A stretch of 64,000 bases of DNA from Burkholderia cepacia (lineage in GTDB: Bacteria > Pseudomonadota > Gammaproteobacteria > Burkholderiales > Burkholderiaceae). Location of the stretch: contig NZ_LDWR01000037.1 of the NCBI RefSeq assembly GCF_001039005.1, positions 1 to 64,000 on the forward strand, written 5' to 3'. Under the pieces are notes generated by a model. That model saw nothing but the letters and a program-made list of their open reading frames with translations, was not told the origin of the DNA and searched no databases. Shown here piece by piece: positions 16,504-24,445 of the stretch; position 1 is the stretch's first letter; each line of letters opens with the position of its first letter. A program made the translations under genes and the position numbers.

Positions 16504-17634
16504 GTGAACATTCAAACTCTCAACACCCCGGCCGCATTGATCGATGCCGGCCGCATGCGCCGCAACATCGACCGCATGCAGGCGCATCTGGACGCACTCG
16601 GCGTCCGGTTCCGGCCGCACGTCAAGACCACCAAATGCCGGCACGTGGTCGACGCGCAGATCGCGGCGGGCGCGCAGGGCATCACCGTGTCGACGCTCAA
16701 GGAAGCCGAACAGTTCTTCGCGGGTGGCATCCGCGACATCGTCTACGCGGTCGGCATGGTGCCCGCCAAGCTGGGCCAGGCGCTGGCGCTGCGCCGGCAG
16801 GGCTGCGACCTGACGATCGTCGCCGACAGCCTGCCCGCCGCGCACGCCATCGCGGCATTCGGCCGCGAGCACGGCGAACGCTTCGAAGTGTGGATCGAGG
16901 TCGACGTCGACGGCCATCGCTCCGGCGTCCCGCCCGAGGCCGACCTGCTGATCGACGTCGGCCGCGCACTGGTCGACGGCGGGATGACGCTCGGCGGGGT
17001 GCTGGCCCACGCGGGCTCCAGCTACGAATACGACACGCCAGAAGCGCTGGCGGCGATCGCCGAACAGGAGCGCAGCCGCACCGTGCGCGCCGCGGAGCGC
17101 CTGCGGGCTGCCGGATTGCCCTGCCCGGTCGTCAGTATCGGTTCGACGCCCACCGCCCTCGCGGCGGAACACCTCGACGGCGTCACCGAGGTTCGCGCCG
17201 GCGTGTATGTGATGTTCGACCTCGTGATGCACAACATCGGCGTGTGCGAACTGTCCGACATCGCGCTGTCGGTGCTGACCACCGTGATCGGACACCAGGA
17301 AGAGAAAGGCTGGGCAATCGTCGACGCGGGCTGGATGGCCATGAGCCGCGACCGCGGCACGCAGCGCCTGGGCCGCGATTTCGGCTACGGGCAGGTCTGC
17401 ACCGAAGACGGCGACGTGCTCGGCGACTACGTGGTGAGCGCCGCCAACCAGGAGCACGGCATCGTGTCGCGCGCGGGCGCGCCCGACGCGGGCATCGCGC
17501 AGCGGTTTCCGATCGGCACCCGCCTGCGCATCCTGCCGAATCACGCGTGCGCGACCGGCGCGCAACACCCCGAATATCAGGCGATCGACGAAGACGGTGT
17601 CGTCCACGCATGGCCGCGCTTCTACGGGTGGTGA
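16504..17634 (+). CDS. D-serine dehydratase / D-threonine aldolase family enzyme
   Basis: A 376-residue fold-type III PLP enzyme with an alanine-racemase-like N-terminal barrel. The PLP lysine lies in RPHVKTTK (Lys41). The C-terminal metal site is PNHACAT, His347 and Cys349; eukaryotic D-serine dehydratase binds zinc by a His-x-Cys pair, whereas D-threonine aldolases typically show His-x-Asp. This favours a dehydratase on D-serine or 3-hydroxyaspartate, or a BhcC-like hydroxyaspartate aldolase. GTG at 16504 is the start, with GAGG upstream. An ornithine-cyclodeaminase-family gene follows. The exact substrate is open. Confidence 0.8.
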   Translation: MNIQTLNTPAALIDAGRMRRNIDRMQAHLDALGVRFRPHVKTTKCRHVVDAQIAAGAQGITVSTLKEAEQFFAGGIRDIVYAVGMVPAKLGQALALRRQGCDLTIVADSLPAAHAIAAFGREHGERFEVWIEVDVDGHRSGVPPEADLLIDVGRALVDGGMTLGGVLAHAGSSYEYDTPEALAAIAEQERSRTVRAAERLRAAGLPCPVVSIGSTPTALAAEHLDGVTEVRAGVYVMFDLVMHNIGVCELSDIALSVLTTVIGHQEEKGWAIVDAGWMAMSRDRGTQRLGRDFGYGQVCTEDGDVLGDYVVSAANQEHGIVSRAGAPDAGIAQRFPIGTRLRILPNHACATGAQHPEYQAIDEDGVVHAWPRFYGW

Positions 17635-17678
17635 ACGACACCTCGTATTCGCGCCGTTCCGCCCAGACATTGACTATT

Positions 17679-17694
17679 TGTCTAAATTTGGACA
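17679..17694. promoter_or_regulatory. Near-palindrome TGTCtAAATTTgGACA
   Basis: The 16-bp site TGTCTAAATTTGGACA is a palindrome except for one base pair. It lies in the 108-base gap before the gene at 17743, with a TTGACT -35-like hexamer at 17670-17675 touching it. It may bind a GntR- or LysR-type regulator controlling the downstream genes separately from the upstream one. Confidence 0.4.
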
Positions 17695-17742
17695 CACTTT
17701 AAACCTTCCCGAATCGCCCTGCTCCGGAAAAACTCGCCCGAT

Positions 17743-18714
17743 ATGCCGACAGACGCCCGACTCCTTCTTCTCGACCGCGATGCCGTCGGGCCCGCCCTTC
17801 AGGCCGAGCAAGTGCTGGCGGCGGTTCGCGAAGCCTTTGTGCTGCACAGCCAACGTGCCGGCCGCGTGTTCCCGGTGGTCCGCGAGAAGCTGCATACGGG
17901 CGGCGTGTTCGGCATCAAGTCGGGCGACGTCGCGACCCAGGATCTCCTCGGTTTCAAGGCAGCCGGATTCTGGCCCGGCAACCGGGGCCTCGGCGGCGAG
18001 CCGCATCAGGCAACCGTCGCGCTGTTCGATCCGGCCACGGGCCGCCCGCTGTGCATCATGGACGGCAACGCGATCACCACCGCGCGAACCGGCGCGGCAG
18101 GCGGCCTCGGGCTGCAGTTGCTCGCTCGCCCCGACAGCACGCGGATCTGCGTGTTCGGCACCGGCGTGCAGGCGCGCGTCCAGCTCGACTACGCGCTCCG
18201 GCTGCTGCCGCAACGTTGCACGGTGCAGTACGTGAACGTCGGCGGCGAGCCGGATCCGCGGTTCGAATCGGCTTTCCGGGAACGATGTACGATCCGCGTG
18301 GCGCGCGACCGGAACGACGCGGTGGCCAATAGCGATGTGGTCATCACGGCGACGCCCGGCGGTGGCGCGTTGTTCGACGCGGACGCGGTTCAGCCGGGCA
18401 CCCACCTGACCTGCGTGGGCGCCGACACGGCAGGCAAGCGCGAGCTTCCGGCCGGCGTGCTGGAACGTGCGCGCATTTTCGTCGACGATCACGAGCAGGC
18501 GCGCAGCATCGGCGAATGCCAGTGGGCGCCGGACCTGCCGCGCACGGAAATCGGCGATCTGCTCGCCGGAACGATGTCGATCAGCCGCGCGCCGAACGAG
18601 ATCACCGTATTCGACATGACCGGGCTCGCGCTGCAGGACCTGACCGTCGCGCGCTTCCTGTACGAGCAGGCTCTCGAAAACGGCACCGGAATCTCCATTC
18701 CGTGGCCCTGGTAA
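17743..18714 (+). CDS. Ornithine-cyclodeaminase/mu-crystallin-family reductase
   Basis: A 323-residue member of the ornithine cyclodeaminase/mu-crystallin family. Motifs are KSGDVATQDLLGFKAAGFWPGN, the active-site TARTGAAGGLG, and the Rossmann loop CVFGTGVQARVQ. Members of this branch are often NAD(P)H imine reductases (ketimine reductase, iminosuccinate reductase BhcD, alanine dehydrogenase) rather than true cyclodeaminases. Its position behind a hydroxy-amino-acid enzyme supports an imino-acid substrate (inference). The ATG has a weak ribosome site (GGAAAA). Confidence 0.8.
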   Translation: MPTDARLLLLDRDAVGPALQAEQVLAAVREAFVLHSQRAGRVFPVVREKLHTGGVFGIKSGDVATQDLLGFKAAGFWPGNRGLGGEPHQATVALFDPATGRPLCIMDGNAITTARTGAAGGLGLQLLARPDSTRICVFGTGVQARVQLDYALRLLPQRCTVQYVNVGGEPDPRFESAFRERCTIRVARDRNDAVANSDVVITATPGGGALFDADAVQPGTHLTCVGADTAGKRELPAGVLERARIFVDDHEQARSIGECQWAPDLPRTEIGDLLAGTMSISRAPNEITVFDMTGLALQDLTVARFLYEQALENGTGISIPWPW

Positions 18715-18736
18715 ACGACCTCCCCCCTTCAACCGC

Positions 18737-19459
18737 ATGCGTCTCGCCAAAGTATCCGCCCTCTCGTTCGACCTGGACGACACCCTGTGGCCGTTCGGTC
18801 CATCCGTCGCACGCGCCGAAGCGACGCTTCGCGCGTGGTTGCTCGAGCATGCGCCCGATACCGCGAGCATCCTGCCCACGCAGCAGACGATGAGCGAGTT
18901 ACGTGAGGAATACGAACGTTCTCGCCCGGACCTCGCCAACGACTTTCGCGCGCTGAGACTCGGATCGATCCGGCTTGCGCTGGCGCGCGCGAACGCGGAT
19001 GTCGCGCTGGCCGACCCTGCGTACGAAGTCTTCTATGCGGCGCGCAACCGGGTCGAGTTCTACGACGACGCGTTGCCGGCGCTGGCGTGGTTGAGCGCCC
19101 GGTTTCCGTTGATTGCGGTAACCAATGGCAACGCGGATCTCCGACTGACCGGCGGCGGCGAATTCTTTCGGGAAACGCTCAGCGCGCGTGCGTTCGGGAT
19201 CGCGAAGCCGGAACCCGAAATCTTCCATGCGGCGGCGCAGGCGCTCAGTGTGAGCCCGGCGGAATTACTGCACGTCGGGGACGACTACCACCTCGATATC
19301 GTCGGTGCTTTGAATGCGGGGCTTCAGGCGGCCTGGGTGGTGCGCGACCCTCAGCCGGACGTGGCACGCGAGACGCAGCATCCCGCGTCGGCGCACCTCA
19401 CCCTGAGCGACCTGTCGATGCTGTGTCGCGCGCTCGGCGGGCCCGACAAGCTGCCGTGA
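18737..19459 (+). CDS. HAD-superfamily hydrolase
   Basis: A 240-residue HAD phosphatase with all four motifs: FDLDDTLWPF (I), TNGNADL (II), AKPEPEIF (III) and VGDDYHLDIVGA (IV), plus a helical C1 cap between motifs I and II. It begins 22 bases after the ornithine-cyclodeaminase-family gene and is probably in the same transcript. It resembles haloacid dehalogenase/YjjG-type phosphatases; the substrate is not evident. Confidence 0.85.
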   Translation: MRLAKVSALSFDLDDTLWPFGPSVARAEATLRAWLLEHAPDTASILPTQQTMSELREEYERSRPDLANDFRALRLGSIRLALARANADVALADPAYEVFYAARNRVEFYDDALPALAWLSARFPLIAVTNGNADLRLTGGGEFFRETLSARAFGIAKPEPEIFHAAAQALSVSPAELLHVGDDYHLDIVGALNAGLQAAWVVRDPQPDVARETQHPASAHLTLSDLSMLCRALGGPDKLP

Positions 19460-19519
19460 CCGCACGCGAGCGGAACGGTGCGGCCGATCATGCCGTGCGG
19501 CGCGATCGACCGCCCTTCG

Positions 19520-20137
19520 TCACGCCGCCTTGCGCGCCTCAGCGATCCGCTGCGGCGCCTTCGGCCGCGCATACAGCCGTTCGAGATACGCACGCAGTTG
19601 CGGGAACGGTTCGATCAGGTGGCATTCGCTGGCCCAGTCGATCAGGTAGGCCGTCACGCAATCGGCCACCGTCAGCGTGTCGCCGACGATGAATTCGCGC
19701 CCTTCGAGATGCTTGTCGAGGATCACGGCCATCGTCGCGAAATCCTCGCGCGCCAGCTCGATGTCGGCCGGCGAACGCTTCTCCGGCGGATAGAGGAACG
19801 AGTGCCGCGTGATCCGCCACAGCGGCTGCTCGAGCTCCGTCACCGCGAACATGACCCACCGATACACCTGCGCACGCACCGCCGGATCGACCGGCAGCAA
19901 CGCCTTCTCCGGGTACTTGTCCGCGAGATACAGCACGATCGCGGCCGACTCGGGAATCACGCGGTCGCCGTCCACCAGCACCGGCACCTTGCCGGCCGGA
20001 TTGATGCGCAGGAATTCCGGCCGCTTGTGCTCGCCCGCGAGCAGGTTGACCGATACGAACTCGAAGTCCGCATCCAGTTCCTTCAGCCCCCACAGCGCGC
20101 GTTGCGAGCGGGTGCCGGCGAATCCGTAAAGCTTCAT
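19520..20137 (-). CDS. Glutathione S-transferase
   Basis: A 205-residue cytosolic glutathione S-transferase. The N-terminal thioredoxin fold (MKLYGFAGTRSQRALWGLKEL) is followed by NPAGKVPVLVDGD with the cis-proline and the PESAAIVLYLADKYP glutathione-binding block; the C-terminal helical domain carries the VGDTLTVADC capping motif. The ATG at 20137 has GGAG on the minus strand. It is downstream of a YCII protein gene and possibly co-transcribed with it from the MarR-controlled promoter. Confidence 0.9.
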   Translation of the reverse strand: MKLYGFAGTRSQRALWGLKELDADFEFVSVNLLAGEHKRPEFLRINPAGKVPVLVDGDRVIPESAAIVLYLADKYPEKALLPVDPAVRAQVYRWVMFAVTELEQPLWRITRHSFLYPPEKRSPADIELAREDFATMAVILDKHLEGREFIVGDTLTVADCVTAYLIDWASECHLIEPFPQLRAYLERLYARPKAPQRIAEARKAA

Positions 20138-20235
20138 CGCAAATCTCCATCCAGAATGTCGGGAAAATGTCCGCAAGCCGGCCACGGCGCGTCGACACAT
20201 CAACGCATCAACGCGACGCGGCGGGCCGCGATCGT

Positions 20236-20604
20236 TCACGCGCCGGGAATCGCCAGCACCGGCATCACGTCGACCGACTCGCCCGGGAAAATCGTGAAAT
20301 GCGGATGGCCTTCGAACAGCGCGGCCGCCGCCTCGTGTGACGCCGCCCGCACGACGGTGAAGCCGCTCAACGCGTTGGACGTGTCCTGGATGCCGCCGGC
20401 ATCGATGGTCTTGGTCTTGCCGAGCGGCCCGCCCATCTCGACGATCGCATCCTGATGACGGTCGACCCACGCGTGCCACGCGGCCATACCGTCCCGCTCG
20501 CGCGCGTGCCGCTCCTGCTCCGGGAGCGCGACCCACGCCTGCATCGCCGGGCTGTCCTTGCTGCCGAGGAATACGGCGAGATACAACTGCTGTTGAGCAC
20601 TCAT
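20236..20604 (-). CDS. YCII-related protein
   Basis: A 122-residue YCII-domain (dimeric ferredoxin-like fold) protein with MGGPLGKTKTID and a C-terminal GHPHF block typical of the family. The start ATG at 20604 is preceded by GGAGGAG. It is divergent from the MarR gene at 20686, with the shared palindromic operator between them, and a GST gene follows on the same strand. The reaction is unknown; YCII proteins are putative small-molecule lyases or hydrolases. Confidence 0.8.
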   Translation of the reverse strand: MSAQQQLYLAVFLGSKDSPAMQAWVALPEQERHARERDGMAAWHAWVDRHQDAIVEMGGPLGKTKTIDAGGIQDTSNALSGFTVVRAASHEAAAALFEGHPHFTIFPGESVDVMPVLAIPGA

Positions 20605-20650
20605 GCTTTCTCCTCCAGTGACGGGCGCGACAGGCTGCCGCGCCTCGACC

Positions 20651-20684
20651 TTGACAAGATAGGTTGATATCAACACAATTGCAA
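20651..20684. promoter_or_regulatory. Overlapping divergent promoters on a MarR palindrome
   Basis: The 12-bp perfect palindrome GTTGATATCAAC lies at 20663-20674. For the plus strand TTGACA (20651-20656) and CACAAT (20674-20679) are 17 apart. For the minus strand TTGCAA (20684-20679) and TATCTT (20661-20656) are 17 apart. Both promoters enclose the palindrome, so one bound MarR dimer would shut off both genes. Confidence 0.65.
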
Positions 20685-20685
20685 C

Positions 20686-21153
20686 ATGGCACGAAAAGAA
20701 AAGCTCCCTTTCGAAACGACGCTGATGGTGCGCGATTGCTGCCTGTGCCTGCACATGCAGCGCGCGGCGCGCAACCTTGCGCGCATCTTCGACGATGTGC
20801 TGCGTCCGCTGGATCTCACCAACGGGCAGTTTTCGCTGCTGATGTCGTTGAACCGGCCGCAACCGGCTCCGATGAAATCGGTCGCGTCGCTGCTCGCGAT
20901 GGATCGCACCACGCTGACGGCCGCGCTCAAGCCGCTCGAGCGGCGCGGCCTCGTCACGATCTCACAGGATCCGGACGACGGGCGCAGCCGCCTGCTCGAA
21001 CTGACGCCGGCCGGCCACGACCTGCTGGCCGAGGCGTTTCCGCTGTGGCAGCAGACCCATGCCGATATCGAACGACAATTCGCACCGGGAGAAGTCGATC
21101 TGTTGCGCGGCCAGTTGCGCACGCTGTCGGTAGAGCCGGCGGCGCGCGACTGA
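20686..21153 (+). CDS. MarR-family regulator with CCLC cluster
   Basis: A 155-residue MarR-family winged-helix regulator: dimerisation helix, SVASLLAMDRTTLTAALKPLERRGL recognition helix, and the wing DPDDGRSRLLELT. The N-terminus has an unusual RDCCLCLH cluster (Cys18, Cys19, Cys21, His23), which could bind metal or sense oxidants as in OhrR-type relatives. It starts 12 bases beyond its palindromic operator and probably represses itself and the divergent YCII/GST genes. Confidence 0.85.
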   Translation: MARKEKLPFETTLMVRDCCLCLHMQRAARNLARIFDDVLRPLDLTNGQFSLLMSLNRPQPAPMKSVASLLAMDRTTLTAALKPLERRGLVTISQDPDDGRSRLLELTPAGHDLLAEAFPLWQQTHADIERQFAPGEVDLLRGQLRTLSVEPAARD

Positions 21154-21184
21154 ACCGGCGCGCGGATCGCGGCCGAATGCCGCC

Positions 21185-21778
21185 TTACTTCCTGCCCTTC
21201 TTCGGCAACAGCAGTTGCGCGAATTCCTGCAGGAAGTGCACGGGCCCGTGCGCATGCAGCGCCTGCCCGCTGCTCAGCGCGCCGTCGATGACCGTCGCGA
21301 GCCGCAGCGCGAAGGTTTCCGGTTCGTCGATCCGCATCGCGCTCGCCAGCTCGGTCAGCCGGCGCCGCAGCTCCTGCTTGTGCGCGACGGCGACCTTGCG
21401 GGCCGGATGGTTGCCGTCCGCATATTCGGCGGCGATGTTGATCTGCGGGCAGCCGCGATAGCCGGGCCGCGCAATGCGCTCGCCGATCCATTGCAGCTGC
21501 GCATCCAGCTCCTCGCGCGGCGTGCGCCGGTATTGCCCGGCCACTGCGTCCCAGTGCGCCCAGAAATCCGCGTCCTCGCGCAGCAGGAACGCCTCGATCA
21601 GGTCGTCCTTCGTCGTGAAGTGACGATAGAGGCTCGTCTTCGCGACGCCCGCCTGCGCGACGATCAGGTCCACGCCGACCGCGCGCGTGCCTTCCCGATA
21701 GAACAGCTCGCTGGCCGTTTGCAGAATGCGCTCGCGCGTATCGAGCGCGCCCCCTTGTGTATCCGTTCCCTTTTTCAT
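21185..21778 (-). CDS. TetR-family repressor
   Basis: A 197-residue TetR-family repressor. The N-terminal DNA-binding domain (RERILQTASELFYREGTRAVGVDLIVAQAGVAKTSLYRHFTTK) precedes a ligand domain with YRGCPQINIAAEY, as in the YxeR/AcrR-like group. I start at 21778 because MKKGTDTQGG fits the family; 17 more in-frame residues are possible. It is divergent from the NAD-binding protein gene at 21898 and the intervening nested palindrome is its probable operator. Confidence 0.85.
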   Translation of the reverse strand: MKKGTDTQGGALDTRERILQTASELFYREGTRAVGVDLIVAQAGVAKTSLYRHFTTKDDLIEAFLLREDADFWAHWDAVAGQYRRTPREELDAQLQWIGERIARPGYRGCPQINIAAEYADGNHPARKVAVAHKQELRRRLTELASAMRIDEPETFALRLATVIDGALSSGQALHAHGPVHFLQEFAQLLLPKKGRK

Positions 21779-21841
21779 CCAAGCTCGGCCGCCAACGGCC
21801 GCCCGTACCGCAACAGTGGATCCGATCATAGCACTGCGCGC

Positions 21842-21888
21842 TTGACGACGCTACAGGTCTGTACTATAAAACAGACCGTTCTGTAGCG
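21842..21888. promoter_or_regulatory. TetR operator embedded in a strong promoter
   Basis: GTCTGT (21857-21862) and ACAGAC (21871-21876) flank ACTATAAA, and an outer pair CGCTACAG (21849-21856) and CTGTAGCG (21881-21888) encloses them. A consensus promoter runs through it: TTGACG at 21842-21847, 17 bases, TATAAA at 21865-21870. The inner palindrome covers the -10 element, as in TetR-repressed promoters. Confidence 0.75.
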
Positions 21889-21897
21889 GAGATGATC

Positions 21898-22956
21898 ATG
21901 GAAGATCGGATGACGGTTGCAGTCTATGGCGCCACGGGTCACACCGGGCGGTTTGTCGTCGCCGAACTGGCACGGCGCGGCCTCGGCGCGATCCGCATCG
22001 GCCGCGATGCCACGCGGCTCGCGGAAGGCGGCACAAGCGACGCCGCGCCAGCGCGCGTCGCCGCGATCGACGATCCGGCCGCGCTCGACGCCGCGTTGCG
22101 CGGCGCGGCTGTGGTGATCAACTGCGCGGGCCCGTACCTCGATACCGCGCTGCCACTGGCCGAAGCCGCGCTGCGGGCCGGCATCCCCTATCTCGACCTG
22201 ACGGCCGAACAGCCGTCGGTGCTGGCGCTGGCCGAACAGGTCGATGCCCGTGCGCGCGCCGCGGGCGTGACCGTCGTGCCCGCCGCGGCGTTCTACGGCG
22301 GCCTGGCCGACCTGCTCGTGACGGCCGTCGTCGACCAGGATGAACCGATCGACCGCGTCGATATCGCGACCGGGCTCGACCGCTGGCACCCGACACGCGG
22401 CACGCGCGTGACGGGCGAACGCAATCGCGCGGTACGGCTCGTCCAGCGGGACGGGAAGCCGACGCCGGTGCCGTCGACGCCGCGCGAACGCGTGTGGCCG
22501 TTCCCGTCGCCGATCGGCAGCGTCGACGTGACGCTGCTGCCGTTTTCGGAAGTGATGACACTGTCGCGTCATCTGCGCATCGATACGATCGAATCGTGGC
22601 TCGCGACGCTGGCGCTGCGCGACGTGCGCGATGCGGCCACGCCGCCGCCCGAGCCGACCGATGCGCTGGGCCGGTCGGCGCAGCAGTTCGCGATGGACGC
22701 CGTTGTCGTACAGCGCGGCACGACGCACCGCGCGACGGCGTCGGGACGCGACATCTACGCGGTCAGCGCGCCGATCATCGTCGAGGCGGCCGTGCGCCTG
22801 GTGACCGGCAACACCGTGACGTCGGGCGGCGTGCGTAGCCTCGGCGAATTGTTCGACGCACGCGACTTCCTCGCGGCGCTCGATACGGTGGCAGTATCGT
22901 TCGGCACGACCATCGATCCGGTTTTTACAAGGAGCAGTGAACATGAGCAGCAATGA
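21898..22956 (+). CDS. Saccharopine-dehydrogenase-like NAD(P)-binding protein
   Basis: A 352-residue protein with an N-terminal Rossmann domain (MTVAVYGATGHTGRFVVAEL) of the saccharopine dehydrogenase-like/trans-acting enoyl reductase type, and a C-terminal alpha/beta region. ATGs at 21892, 21898 and 21910 are possible. GGAG at 21888-21891 fits 21898 best, while 21910 gives the tidiest family N-terminus. It is driven from the TetR-controlled promoter and overlaps the next gene by 14 bases. Probably an NAD(P)H-dependent reductase; substrate unknown. Confidence 0.8.
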   Translation: MEDRMTVAVYGATGHTGRFVVAELARRGLGAIRIGRDATRLAEGGTSDAAPARVAAIDDPAALDAALRGAAVVINCAGPYLDTALPLAEAALRAGIPYLDLTAEQPSVLALAEQVDARARAAGVTVVPAAAFYGGLADLLVTAVVDQDEPIDRVDIATGLDRWHPTRGTRVTGERNRAVRLVQRDGKPTPVPSTPRERVWPFPSPIGSVDVTLLPFSEVMTLSRHLRIDTIESWLATLALRDVRDAATPPPEPTDALGRSAQQFAMDAVVVQRGTTHRATASGRDIYAVSAPIIVEAAVRLVTGNTVTSGGVRSLGELFDARDFLAALDTVAVSFGTTIDPVFTRSSEHEQQ

Positions 22957-23704
22957 GAAAGGCGCGGTTTTCCGGTCGCTTCACCGCGCGGGCCAGCCGC
23001 TGGCGCTGTTCAACGTGTGGGACGCCGGCAGCGCACGCACGGTGGCCGACGCAGGCGCGGTCGCGCTGGCGACCGGAAGCTGGTCGGTCGCCGTGGCCAA
23101 CGGCTTCGTCGATGGCGAGCAGATGCCGCGCGCGTTGATGATGGAAGTGCTTGCGCGAATCGCACGCGCGACGGACCTGCCGGTCACCGTCGACCTCGAG
23201 AGCGGGTACGGCGAGCGGCCCGAGGATGTCGCCGAAACGATCGCGCTCAGCATCGAGGCCGGCGCGATCGGCTGCAACCTCGAGGACAGTTTTCCGGCGA
23301 CGGGCGAATTGCGCGACGTCGAAGAAGCAGCGGCGCGTCTCGCGGCGGCACGACAGGAGGCCGATCGCGCGGGCGCCGACTACTTCATCAACGCGCGGAC
23401 CGACGTGTTCTTCAAGGCGCCGGCCGATACGCATGACGAACGGTTGCTCGACGAAACGCTGAAACGCGCACGCGCTTATGCGGCCGCCGGCGCCGACGGC
23501 CTGTTCGTGCCGGGCCTGCGCTCGCCGGCGCTCATTCGCCGGTTGACGGCCGCATCGCCGCTGCCGGTGAACGTGATGCGCGTGTCGGACACGCCGACGC
23601 TCGCCGAACTCGCGGACTACGGCGTGGCCCGCATCAGCCACGGGCCGTATCCGTATCTGCAGGCGATGAAGACGCTGGCGGGGTTGGTCAAGCAAGGCGG
23701 TTAG
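22943..23704 (+). CDS. Isocitrate lyase/PEP mutase-family protein
   Basis: A 253-residue TIM-barrel protein of the isocitrate lyase/phosphoenolpyruvate mutase superfamily. It has LFNVWDAGSARTV, the metal-binding DLESGYGE and CNLEDS, and FINARTDVF, all typical of the oxaloacetate decarboxylase/2-methylisocitrate-lyase-like branch. The catalytic KKCGH-type lyase motif is absent, so it is not a true isocitrate lyase. AAGGAG at 22929-22934 supports ATG 22943; a GTG at 22937 is possible. Translationally coupled to the upstream gene and under the same TetR control. Confidence 0.85.
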   Translation: MSSNEKGAVFRSLHRAGQPLALFNVWDAGSARTVADAGAVALATGSWSVAVANGFVDGEQMPRALMMEVLARIARATDLPVTVDLESGYGERPEDVAETIALSIEAGAIGCNLEDSFPATGELRDVEEAAARLAAARQEADRAGADYFINARTDVFFKAPADTHDERLLDETLKRARAYAAAGADGLFVPGLRSPALIRRLTAASPLPVNVMRVSDTPTLAELADYGVARISHGPYPYLQAMKTLAGLVKQGG

Positions 23705-23745
23705 CGGATGCGCGGGACGGCCGACACGCGCGTGCACGACAAACG

Positions 23746-23762
23746 ATTACATCCCATGTAAT
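23746..23762. promoter_or_regulatory. 17-bp palindrome ATTACAT-CCC-ATGTAAT
   Basis: Perfect 7-bp arms around CCC, 78 bases before the CMD gene. AT-rich arms in GC-rich DNA and position suggest an operator, most simply for the XRE regulator two genes downstream. Confidence 0.55.
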
Positions 23763-23839
23763 TGGCGCGCGGCACGCCCGTCCCTACGCTTCGGGTGTCG
23801 CGCCGCCATTCCGGCGGCGCTCCTCGCCCGGGAGACATC

Positions 23840-24397
23840 ATGTCCGCCTATCCGCTTCATACCATCGACTCGGCGCCGGCCGAATCGCAGCCCGTGCTCC
23901 GGCAGCTCCAGCAAACCTTCGGCCTGATCCCGAACATCGCGGCGGCCATGGCCGCGTCGCCGGTGCTGATCAACGGGTTCATCGGCCTGTTCGAGTGCGT
24001 GCACGCCAGCAGCCTCACCGAGCCGCAGATCCAGACGCTCCTGCTCACCAACGCCGTCACGAACGCGAGCGAGTGGCCGGTCGCGTTCCATTCCGCGCTC
24101 GCGCTGAAACAGGGCGTGCCCGCCGCCGACGTCGACGCGATCCGGCGCGGCGGCCTGCCCGGCGACGCGAAACTGGCCGCGCTGTCGGCCACGGCGCGCG
24201 CGCTGATCGAAACCCGCGGCCGTCTCGCCGACGCCGACCGGCAATCGTTCGCCGCAGCCGGATTCAGCGCCGAACAGTTGCTCGAAGTGATCGCGGTGGT
24301 CGCCGCGTCGACGATCACCAACTACGTCGGCAGCGTGGCGCGGCCAACGCTCGAAGCGCCGTTCGACGCGTTCGCGTGGCAGGCGGGTGCCGCGTGA
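23840..24397 (+). CDS. CMD-family protein lacking the catalytic cysteines
   Basis: A 185-residue carboxymuconolactone-decarboxylase/AhpD-fold protein. The place where family members carry xCxxC...H reads NASEWPVAFHS here: both cysteines are replaced (Ser and Pro), while the Glu, Trp and His are kept. It therefore cannot use a disulfide cycle. GGGAG precedes the ATG. A palindrome lies upstream and an XRE regulator gene follows, suggesting one autoregulated unit. It may act on a peroxide-like or carboxylated substrate by acid-base chemistry, or bind a ligand only. Confidence 0.8.
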   Translation: MSAYPLHTIDSAPAESQPVLRQLQQTFGLIPNIAAAMAASPVLINGFIGLFECVHASSLTEPQIQTLLLTNAVTNASEWPVAFHSALALKQGVPAADVDAIRRGGLPGDAKLAALSATARALIETRGRLADADRQSFAAAGFSAEQLLEVIAVVAASTITNYVGSVARPTLEAPFDAFAWQAGAA

Positions 24398-24445
24398 GTC
24401 CGATATAGTCGTTCGCGTCGATCACGCACCGATCAGGGAAATCCG

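Noticed and set aside
18737-19459. Phosphoserine phosphatase completing a serine pathway with the PLP enzyme
   Set aside because: HAD motifs alone do not show the substrate, and the cap resembles general YjjG/haloacid dehalogenase-like members.
22943-23704. Isocitrate or methylisocitrate lyase
   Set aside because: The catalytic KKCGH-type cysteine loop is not present at the expected place, so only superfamily membership is claimed.
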